From positions 186,001-250,000 of the forward strand of contig CAJNOP010000108.1 of assembly GCA_905250075.1 (NCBI GenBank): 64,000 nt of DNA. Direction: 5' to 3'. Shown here one piece after another: positions 48,562 to 59,300 of the stretch. The position numbers and the translations under genes were made by a program. Under the pieces are notes generated by a model. The model was not told the origin of the DNA. It saw only the letters and a program-made list of their open reading frames with translations, and did not search any database. How positions within the stretch are numbered: position 1 is the stretch's first letter; every line of letters begins with the position of its first letter. The stretch comes from Rotaria sp. Silwood1 (lineage: Eukaryota; Rotifera; Eurotatoria; Philodinida; Philodinidae).

Positions 48562-51489
48562 ATGCTTTTTTTCTATACAATAATAATCGGTTTTTTTACT
48601 TTAATCAAATATGGTATGATTAAACTTTATATTGTTATATATATATATTTATATAAGAAAATTTTTTTTTTTGAATTTATAGGAGTTAATGGAAATGCTG
48701 ATGCTAAACGTCTTTTAAATGAACTTATGAAAGATTATAATAAATATGTTTTACCTGTAGAATCAATAAATGAAAAAGTTAATTTAACATTAGGTTTGAA
48801 ATTATCACAATTATCTGATATTGATGAACGAAATCAAATAATGACAACCAATGTTTGGCTAGAACATGTAAAATTTTATATAGAAGAAAAAAAAAAGAAA
48901 AATTTTAATACGTTTTTTTTTTTTTCTATAAATTTTAGGAATGGACTGATTTTAAATTAAGATGGACACCTAGTCAATATGGTGGAATTGATGTTGTTGA
49001 AATTCCATCATCAGATATTTGGGTACCAGATGTTGTTTTATATAACAATGCTGATGGAACCTATGAAGTTAATACAATAACTAAAGCTCATGTTGTAAGC
49101 ATCTATTATGTTTGTTTTAAATAATTTTTATAAATACTAAATGTTTATTCAAGTTTTGGAATGGAACAATTAAATGGAATCCTCCTGTTATATATAAATC
49201 TTATTGTGCTATTGATATTGAATATTATCCATTTGATGAACAAAATTGTGTTCTTAAATTTGGTACATGGACACATAATGGAAATTTAGTATGATCTTTA
49301 CTATGGAGATAAAATAATAGAAAAATGACAAGCTTCTTTTATTTTTTGTTATTTTGTTTATAATAGGTTGATCTTCATCATAAATCAGGACAAGTTGTTG
49401 TTGATGTTGGTGTTGATCTTTCTGATTATTATCCATCGATTGAATGGGATATTCTTGCTGCTGTAAGTAATTTTATTATTTTTTATCTATAGTTTGAAAA
49501 TTAACGATTATATTTATTCTGTCTGTTTTAATCTCATGAGATTTTCAAAAAAACTTAATAAAATATATATCAATTTTCAGAAGATTTTAAATAAGTTTCG
49601 TAAGTTTTCATAAGATTGAAAATATAATTTTTGCTTTTTCACATCACTAAACGAATGTGTTATCTCTAGTTGAGCTTGTCAAGTTAGACGTATTCATAAT
49701 CAGATGCAAACTGGTGATTTGATGTGATACGACATCATAACATAAGAAAGTTAAGCCATATTCGGTTCTTTTTCATTATTATTAATTGTCACGTCTACAA
49801 TAGGTGATTTACATTGTTATAATAAAATTTAATTTTAGAGATCATGTTTATCTTTTATCCTAAAGTATTAGTTTTAATCATTCATCAGAGTAATAGATAA
49901 CATTAATAGATACTTAGAAAGCACTTAGTGATAAGTAATGATACAGCTGTCATAAAAATAATGACAAATATTGCTTTTCTTATTTTTTTTAGCGTTTACA
50001 ACTGATTAAAAACTGTTGATTTTGTTTTTTTTTGGTTAACTAGTTATTTCGATTGAATTTTCTTATCATTTTTAATATATTGATAAATGTATTTGTTAAG
50101 ATGAATATTTGTATTGAACTTTTCTTTTCTTAAGAGAACCTCTTGAGTGTTTATAATACATTCATTGTTAACGATTGACCTCATCATTAAATTCAATAGA
50201 GTATTTATCCATACTAAGGATTCTACATGAGCGATAATTTTTGTTTTGATAGAGCGTTGTGATCTTTCAGAAAATTAAATTGGTTCTTTTCTTTCTGTCT
50301 ATATATTTAATCCCTTTAGTACTATCATTCGTTTTTTCTTTATCATGAATTGTGACATTGAATTGTCATTAATTATTTAATATACGATTATATTACATTT
50401 TGTTCTATAAATATCTAGTGATTGTAAGACTATATTATGTATAAAGAACAGATTATTATTTCTTACTATCTTAATGAATTAATAAAAGTATCCATCAACA
50501 ACTAATTATGTTTATCTCTTGTTATTATGCTATTTTAGCCTGCTGTTCGGCATGTTGTTTTATATGATTGCTGTAAAGATGATCCATATTTAGATGTAAC
50601 GTTTGCATTACGTATTCGACGTAAGCCACTTTTCTATCTGGTTAATCTTGTTATTCCTTGTATAAATATTGCTTTTCTTACAATTCTTGTGTTTTATTTG
50701 CCAAGTAAGAAATAAATAAATAATTATTGAAATAAATACAATGAAATAAACAAAATCTTTTTTTTCTTTAGGTGATTGTGGTGAAAAATTAACATTATCA
50801 ATATCAATTTTTGTTGCACTTCAAGTTTTTTATCTTCTTTTAGTTGATCTTATACCACCAACATCATTGAAACTTTCTTTACTTGGTACATATTTACTTT
50901 TTACATTAGTACTTGTTAATGCATCTATATTTGTAACTATAATAACATTAAATATTCATTGGCGTCATCCAAATACTCATCATATGCCTGCATGGGTGAA
51001 ACGATGGTTTTTTGAAATAATTCCACCATTCATATTCATGTCTAAACCACATATTGCTAGTGCTTTATTACGACCAAAACAAAATAATAGTGATAAAGAA
51101 TCAGCATTATCACAATATGGTGATAATATACATAGGTTAAATAATTATTTAAAAACGCTATCCATTGATAGATATCCACCAATAATTCAACAAGCCATAA
51201 GAGATATTCGATATATAAGTGAAATACAACGTGAAACAGAACAAGATAACTTGGTTTGTTCGAAAACAAATTATCTATTTTTTTATTTGTTTTTTAACTT
51301 TTATTTTTATAGGAAAGAGAAGGTTGGCGATTTATTGCACTTGTCATGGATCGGTGTTGTTTAATAGTATTTATTTTTTTAACTATAATTGGTACATGTG
51401 TCACATTACTATCTGCTCCGTCCATACATAATAAAGCCGATCCGATTGAACGACAATATTCACACCATTATAATTCACAATCAAGTTAA
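48562..51489 (+). CDS. Nicotinic acetylcholine receptor alpha-type subunit
   Basis: A pentameric Cys-loop cation-channel subunit of 482 residues in eight exons: 48562-48613, 48683-48867, 48939-49094, 49154-49288, 49367-49462, 50539-50704, 50772-51253, 51313-51489. Exon 1 encodes the signal peptide ([18 protein letters not shown]) and splices in phase to [19 protein letters not shown]. The ligand domain has [33 protein letters not shown] and the Cys loop C149-C163 (YYPFDEQNC). Vicinal cysteines YDCC (~219-220) mark it as an alpha subunit. M1, M2 ([21 protein letters not shown]) and M3 follow, then a cytoplasmic loop of about 110 residues and M4. Glu at the GEK intermediate ring predicts cation selectivity. 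Intron 5, just before the C-loop exon, is 1076 bp. Confidence 0.96.
49463..50538 (+). other. 1.08-kb intron of the acetylcholine receptor gene
   Basis: AT-rich, no exon or inverted ends recognised. Confidence 0.6.
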
Positions 51490-51681
51490 TTCTTCTTTTT
51501 CTATTTTGTCTTTTAATCATATTTCAATCATTTATTTTGTTCGATATCATAGATACATATATATAAATATATATAAATAGTCTTTTATATACGAAGTAAT
51601 TATTTGTTTGTTTTCTTTTTTAGCGCTAATAAAATTAACCGAAGAAACATTTTTCGATCTTTTATTTTTGTGATAAAATTA

Positions 51682-52038
51682 ATGTCTGAAGATAATAATA
51701 AAATTCATTTACCAATAAAAATTTTTAATTGTCAAGAAGTTAAAAAACGAATGCATGAAATTCTTCATGATAATTTACATGATAAAGAATATGATTTAAA
51801 TCAATCTAATTTTTTAGCTAAAAATCTTTCAAATATTATTAAAGATTCACTAAAAACATTTGGTTATGAACGTTATAAATTTATAATACAAATTATTATT
51901 TGTCAACAACATAATGAAAATTTACAAATGATTTCTCGATCATATTGGGATTCTGAAACAGATAAATTTGCACAATCAATTTATATGAATCAATTTTTAA
52001 TATGTATTGCGACAACTTTTGCTGTATTTTATTACTAA
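51682..52038 (+). CDS. DYNLT2B: Tctex1-type dynein light chain (DYNLT2B/TCTEX1D2-like)
   Basis: A single-exon, 118-residue Tctex1-domain protein. In the nearest human relatives (DYNLT2B) it is a light chain of the IFT dynein-2 motor. The end of the domain is diagnostic: YERYKFIIQIIICQQ (GFDRYKxVVQVxIGEQ in relatives), then SRSYWDSETDKFAQSIYMNQ and ICIATTFAVFYY, which matches the family ending AAFxxxYY. The start at 51682 (MSEDNNK) fits the usual family length. The frame is open upstream to about 51604 but that part is hydrophobic and low-complexity, so a 5' exon ending near the acceptor TTTTTTAG at about 51617-51624 is an alternative. It lies 193 bp downstream of the receptor stop on the same strand. 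Confidence 0.88.
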   Translation: MSEDNNKIHLPIKIFNCQEVKKRMHEILHDNLHDKEYDLNQSNFLAKNLSNIIKDSLKTFGYERYKFIIQIIICQQHNENLQMISRSYWDSETDKFAQSIYMNQFLICIATTFAVFYY

Positions 52039-52311
52039 ATAGAACCATAAAGAAAAACGATGTCAAAGATATGTTGTATTTGATTTGCATGAAAAAATAA
52101 AATTTCTCATAGGTAGATGTTAATCAACCTTGATGATATTCAATCTGAAAAAGTAAGTAAATGATTCATAGCGACAACTCAATTACTAATAATATTCGTT
52201 CCATTTTGGGAATAGATCAACCAATCAAAAAAGAGTTTGTAATCTTCTACCTACACTATACCAGTAGACAGAACAAAAATAATAATAACAGAAGAAGGAC
52301 AAAGTCGTTTG

Positions 52312-53980
52312 ATGGATCTTTTGTCGTGTCTGGGACGGCAAGATGGTGGTGGTGATCCACCTGACACTCCTAATATTGATAAGTTACGAACTTTTATTCA
52401 GCGTTTTAAACAAGATCCTAATGCGGAAACATCATTTATCAGTCGACCGAGTTCTACTGAACTTTGTGAATGGTCAAAGAAAGTATGTGAATATTTGCCA
52501 AGTACAACCGATACAGCTGCTGCCACTGGTGATGATATCCGTCCAATGAAACAACATTTTTCAATAATTAAACAATTTTATGATAGTGTACAACAAGCAG
52601 GATTCACACGTATACCACCTATTGTAGAAACATTCTTATCAAGTATACAAATATATGAAGCCGTATCGGGTTTAGCTTGTGTTGTATTTGCTGAACATCC
52701 TCATATACTTAAAGTTATTGAAAATCAATTAAATGAAGCAAGAGAAGCAATTGCAGAACATGGCAATATGGGTGTTATTGGTTTATTATGTTGTGGTTCA
52801 GGCATGTTACTTGCAAGAGTAAGACAGTATGAATTAGATCTTATTTGTATTTATCGATTCCTTGTTTTTTTTTTGTTTCATTAGTTTAATACATTTCTTC
52901 GTATAATCGATGAAAAATTAGGTGAACTTGGTGTTGGTCGTATACTTGATTTTCTTGGACAATTACTTGATGTTTTTTGTAAATTCTTTCATATTGATAT
53001 GGCTAATATAAAAGACTTACAAAATATAGCTGAGACTGTTCGAGCTCTTATCGATCAAGTTGGTCAACAATTAAGTTCACTTTTCGGTCGATTAGCAGTT
53101 ACAGGTAGCTAAATAATAAAAATCGTTTTTCTTTTTCTATGATATAACAATAAAATATGTAGGTGATAAACGATCAAGTGACGAACGATTTGCTCCATTG
53201 GAAATGACAACGAAAATTCATCGAAAAATTTCTAAATTTGGTACTAAAGCACCAGTCGTCGAAAAAGCATTATCATCATTCGAACGTTTTTATCAAGCAG
53301 CTAATAAACTTGATGATAATTTAATTCAAAAACATGGACGACAGCTTGCTGCTCAAGTAAATTTTCTATTTCGTATTCTATTTGTTTTATTTGTTATTGT
53401 ATGATAACAGTAACTTTTATGACGTTTTTAGGCTGATGCTGCAGCAAACTCGGAAGAACCTTCATTAGCAAGTAGTAATGCTGCTGATATTGATTTGACT
53501 CGATCGGATGCAATTCAAGTCGCTGCTTCAAATACAGTTAACGAAGTTGGTGTTATTGGAAAAATGATGCAAAATATTGAATTAATATTAACTTATGGTA
53601 TACTTGCATTAAAAAATGAAGATGATGTTCTACAACCATTATCAGATCATGTTGATGGATGTACACAAATTCTTGAAAAATATTCTCAATTACATCCATT
53701 ATATAAAATTATATGTGGTGGTAATTATTTAAGTAAGTTACGTGTATTTATCAATAAAATAGTTGATTTATTAAAAAATTCAAAATTAAAATTAAATTCA
53801 CCAGAAGAATTTTTACAAGAAGTTAAACAACGTTATCCAGAATTATTACGCATGTTAGCTGATGATCTTATTCAAGATACATTTAAAAAACATATTGCTG
53901 ATAAATTACCCGATGGTGTTGATGATATTTTAGATGGTGCTATGAAAAATATTTTCGGTAAAATAAGCTCCAAATTTTGA
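52312..53980 (+). CDS. Unrecognised 489-residue helical protein
   Basis: Four exons (52312-52818, 52885-53104, 53163-53356, 53432-53980) give 489 residues with closed phases and standard small introns. The frame stays open a few codons upstream of 52312 (EEGQSRL before MDLLSCLG), so an extra 5' exon is possible. An ATG with a strong GTAAGT donor at 52117-52152 is one candidate, but its phase does not fit. The protein has no signal peptide. It is mostly amphipathic helix, with hydrophobic stretches such as GVIGLLCCGSGMLLA and RILDFLGQLLDVFC, and an Asp/Ala-rich linker. The C-terminus has LPDGVDDILDGAMKNIFGK. I do not recognise a family. It looks like a soluble or membrane-associating helical bundle and may be lineage-specific. 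Confidence 0.8.
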
Positions 53981-56394
53981 TGCTGTATACAAGGTGCTTC
54001 TTACTAAATAAATCCCAATTTCAAGTTAAATATTAAACAATGAAAATACTTTTAAAATCTTTTTTTTTAATCAATTTTTAATACATGTTCCTTCCCGAGC
54101 CAAAAAAGTAACGCAAAAGAAACTCGACATTTGTACGCGTTAAAAAAAAACAACAGTTTTTAAAAGAGAACTACGTTCGAAAATATTATCTTCCATTAAT
54201 TGGCTTGTGTTTTATGTGAAGCGTTAGATTTTTTTTAACTCGTTGAAATGTTGGTTTTTTTCTTTGTTTGTTTAACTGACTTTTGATTCTGTATTATTGC
54301 TTCAATTTATTGCTTGTGGTGACACGTAACTAGCTTTTATATATAGAATACATCGATGAAATATTCAAAAGAAATGTAAAGCATGCATATAGAACCTAAA
54401 ATGGTAACGTATTTTGAAGGGAAAGATTAAATGAATCATTTTTCTGAATAAAAATGAATAGTAAAAAAAAGGAAAATATGCAGTACTTTATTTAGCGTAA
54501 GGGCTGCCCTCCTTCGAAAATTGGATTGAGCCTCTAAGAGTTTATGATTATTGTATCACGTACTATGTGTTTGTGCTCAAAAAAAAATAGATGTTCGTCT
54601 TTTTGGAAGAGAATATCTGGATAAAACACTAAAAACATAGATAAAATTGAGTTGTGGATGAACAATGTCTTTTCGCTAAGAATGCATTAATTAGTAAAAA
54701 TACAAACAAGATATTTGAATTCGCTGGCTGGTTAGGTGTGAAAGTCGATGCAAATATTAGTGATTAGTTTATATTCTAAATGTACTTTTTAACTGATTGT
54801 GAGTCTTCTTAACAAGAAATAATTTAAGATGAAGTGCATATTTAAAATTGAATGATCAACTTAGTCGATTATCATTATTAATTATTGTAGAAATACTGCT
54901 ATTCATAAGAAGTAAAGTTTTTCAATATACTGATCAATTAACGCTTAAAGCTCGCTTTGATGCTATTGAATATGAAATATTCTTAGACAGAAATCTAGTA
55001 AACAGTATACTTTATTATCTGTGCAATATTCGGATTATTTTGAAAAGAATTTCATTCAATAGCTCATTAGTTATACAAAAAAGAATGACAGGTAAGAACT
55101 TTGTTTCAGAAGCATTCTAACAAAATTATCTGGACGATTAGGAGAAAAAAACATGTTCACTAGAAGAAAACTCTTGTCAAATGCGATCATTACTTGAATA
55201 TTTGAGTGAAAGATTGTATAAGATATTTCGATTACAAGACTCATGATGATCGGAGAAAAAGTCGAACTCGTTAAAAGTATTTAAGTATTTAGGATTTACC
55301 GAGAAGAAAAGAGCAGACTTCCAGACTGAAGTCTTTGTTGCTGTTCCTTCAGGATTTACATGGGCTAACAGAATATCCTTGAAATTCACAGTTCAAAAGT
55401 GTATAAAAAATATTTAGAGATCTCTAGGAAAGCTGAAATGATTCAAATCCGTGCAAAATATGTCCTTGAAAGTGCTTTGTCAATGTTTCTTTGGATCTAT
55501 TCTCTTACATTTTTTTTTGATTATTTACATTTTTCTCTTTCTTTCACAAACTTATCAACAGACCTTGGAACAAAAATTTTGTGTGGAATGTTTGGCTGAT
55601 GCGTTTCTGTCATTCTGCCGTGCGCACGATCTCTATACTATCACTTTTGAACACCCGTCAGAATTCTATGTTAAAAAATATATTCAAAGAAGAGTAAGAA
55701 CTCTGTAAGTAATTGATCTTGGATTTCTAATGTTATGTAATGATATCTTTGTTAGCCATGAATTTCACCAAAGAAAAAACAAATCATTCTCGAGTCTTTT
55801 TTTTATTTGCTGGCGTTGTCTACTCCACTTGATAGATCGATACGAATCTTATCTTTTAAATGGTTACTTTTTGTTAAGATGAATTCATATAAAGAAACAA
55901 AAAAAAACTCTTAATGTAACGTACTAAACATTTTTTCCTTTTTTTCTTTCCGTACTCTCTTATTACCTATTCTTCGTTGATATTTCTTGTCAGCATTCTT
56001 ATTTTCTTTCTCCTTCTTCAACATCGTTGTTTTATTACTTTTATTTACCTCCTCGATAGCCTTACAAAGTGAGCTAATATTCATCATAATTACAGTGGCG
56101 AAAAATTGCAAACCGCTTTGTATTAATAATATGGCATCTGATTTAAATATTTTTATTTCTTTTTCTGTTCTTAATCATCGTGTAAGCATTTCTGACTGTC
56201 ATATCTACTAATATAATTAAAAAGAAGAAAAATAATCTTTAAAAATGAATCTTTCGTTTTCTTATTTATTGCGTCGCCTATTACATAAAAAAAAATATTT
56301 TTCTTTCTGGGATAAACGTAGGTTCAAACATAATAATTTCAATACTGAACAACACACAAGACACGAAAAAAAAAATAATTTCTTCTTTTAAATT
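53981..56394. other. Intergenic region with possible exon fragments
   Basis: The flanking genes converge. Two exon-like pieces on the plus strand at about 55418-55475 and 55562-55688 stand out. The rest is AT-rich with no supported gene. Confidence 0.45.
55562..55688 (+). pseudogene. Possible internal exon or decayed gene fragment
   Basis: A pyrimidine-rich tract and CAACAG acceptor precede an open stretch (TLEQKFCVECLADAFLSF, then HDLYTITFEHPSEFYVKKYI). It ends at a strong AGA|GTAAGA donor. An upstream open piece at 55418-55475 (AEMIQIRAKYVLESAL) could belong to it, but its donor is weak and of the wrong phase. No family is recognised. Confidence 0.3.
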
Positions 56395-59300
56395 TTACAA
56401 ATGAAAAAAAATATATGAAAACATAAATTTTATTAGTAAAATCAAACAAATATTTGTTCGCATTGAATATCTTGTTGAACAATTATTCATTTCACATTTC
56501 CATCCAACTTTTAATTGACCTTTCGCGACTAACTCTTCAAGATAATCACGAAGTGGTTGAAAATATTTTAAACATGATTTAGCTGAAAATGTTCTTACAC
56601 CAGCAAATTCTTCTAATATATCTTCCCATGGTTTTGATGAACCCAATCCAAGTAAAACTCTACATTAATAATGGAAGTAATGTATAGGAGAAAAACACAC
56701 ATAAAACTACTACTACAGAACATACTTGAGTTTTTTTCCAGCTGCAAGTGAACCATGTAAATCACATAGATGTAATGGTCCTTGATGACCAGCTTCCCCA
56801 CATAAAACATCAAATATTTGAAATTGAAAAACATGTGCAAGAAAATATCTGAATCAAAGAAAAAACAACCATCTCGTATCCTTTTTGTTTATTAAATAAT
56901 TATTTAATACTTTATGTAAGATAAATCAAAAGCTACATGCAGTTTAGTACCAGCATCAAAATATCTTTCATCACGAACTTTTGCTGGTTTCATACCTTGA
57001 TATTGACATCTGAAGTAAAAACAAAAATAAAAACAAGAATTTACATTTTGAAAGGTTAGATAAATAAAACAATTCACATAAGGTTCCAATAACGTCGATT
57101 ATATTCATTTGGTTGAATTGATCCATTATAAACGGACCAACGCCAAAGATCAAGTGCATATGCGTAAGGTGGTAAAAAAAGTCTGCTTAACCCTTGTGAA
57201 ACCAAAAATTTTATATTATCCTCTATGAAAAACAAAAAAAAAAAGAAAATAGAAATTTTTTATTTTTACTAATAATAACCTCTCGATGATGTATAATTTT
57301 CAAGTAAACCAATTCTTTTTAAATGTGTTGGAGACATTGTTGCTAATGCAATTGCATCCCCGATAGCTTCACTAAATGCACCATGTGGTGATCGACGAAA
57401 CCAAAATGGTAGAGTTTTATATTGAAGATAATGTTGTATATGACCCATTTCATGATGAACAACATAAAAATCACGTGATGTTATACTTGCACACATACGA
57501 ATCCTAAATTTTAAAATAATAATCAAGAATAATAAATTAATTTAATTCATGGAAAACATACCTAACATCATCATATTTATACATATCAAATGCTGTTGGA
57601 TGACAAGCCATATGAAGATTAGGAATCTTTGTAAATATAGATAAATTCCAAAATTTATCTGGTACACGTGTTAAATTTAATGAAACAAAAAACTCATCAG
57701 CATATTGAAAAATCTTTTTTTCGGTGAAATTCTAATTGAATCAAATAAAACAATTTAAAAAGAAAAGAAAAATTTCTTCTTCAAAAAACCTTTCGTTTCA
57801 TTGCTGGACCCAGGTCAATGCCTTTGATATGTGGAAATGGAAGTATATCATGTTCAAGATAAGTCATCATTGAACCAAATGGATCTTCTACAAAATAAAA
57901 ATTTTTAATACAGAGACTTATCGTCATTTGATTGATTACTAGTCAAATGTACTGGTATTGGTTCATCAAGTTGAACAAGTCCAGGATAAAGACGAGCCAT
58001 TTGTTGTCTTACATAAGCATGTATAAGTTCATGTAATGGCTTTAATTCTTGCCATAATTGTTCAACAAGACGACGTTCTTCAGCATTCGTTATTGATTCA
58101 CTTTTATCGTTCATGTCTTCGAAAAAAAGAACAAACAAATCTGTAGAAAAATGATTTCAACAAAAAGAAAAAAATGCAAGGATAGTTATGTGATTTTGAT
58201 TAATTTGTTGAAGAAACAATTTTTTTTAAATGATTTTAGTTGAGATTAATAAAAGATTTAAGATATTTTCAAACATTTTAAACAAAAATGTGAATCTGTG
58301 AAAGTACTTAATAATCATCCAACTATCAAGTACGCAAGAGACAAATGCAGCACTTAACCACCAAATCTTACTAAAAGGTGTGAGAAATATGCTGAATGTG
58401 CTGTGGTACTCATACATATTTGATATTAGGCTGAAAATTAAGGTGGAAGTCGTGAGTAAGAGTCATACTATTTCGCTTTGAGTTTTTCGATCAAGACAAG
58501 CATATTTTTCGAAAATAAAAATCTTTATAAACTTGACTGAAGGTTATTGAAGCCAATGAATTCGAATCTTTAATCGATTTTTCGAAAATCTTTCGTTCAT
58601 TTTTTCCGACCAGTGGAAACCTACTGCAAAAAAATAGCTTAATGTGATGTAATGTGAGGAAGCCGTAGGAAATGGGTTTCCACTAATCGATAAAATCGAA
58701 CTCAAGCGTTTTGAAAAATGAATGAAAGATTCGGATTGTTCGACTTGAAGTAATGCAACATAAGTATCAGCTTCATAGCACCTTCAATATGAAAAGGTAC
58801 TGGGAGTTCCACACCTGCACTTTCTCCCTTACACGTACGCAACTAGTGTGTAGCAGAAAATCGAAAAAGTTACCATCGATCAGTTAATTGTAGGAAAACG
58901 ACAATTGACTTAAATTTATTCAACCTATTGGAAGATCATATTTTCATTGCATGCTATCGATTGAGTAATATATAAATGATTTTAACAAAGATACTTTATT
59001 GAAATTTAACTAAGGAAAAGCTCTGCAATATACTTCCTTGAATTCTAGTTCTAGTCTCATCTTCATTTACATATGGTGTTCAAAAAGTAACTAAATGAAG
59101 AAAATTTATGAGAAGAATTCTCACAAATAGTTTTCAAGTGAGACAACTGATTTCAATCAAGATCGTTAAAATTTTACGAATCATGAAAAACTAATGTTGT
59201 AGTTTTGTCAACAAGTTCTAGTTTTTATGGTTGAAACTTTCAGAATACAGTAAATAAGAAGTCATGAACTTTAGTATGAATACAAGCCCGAGCAATATTA

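Noticed and set aside
52117..52152. Short ATG exon with a strong GTAAGT donor as the first exon of the 489-residue protein
   Set aside because: It ends in phase 0, but every usable acceptor upstream of the main frame needs phase 1 or 2, so it was not joined.
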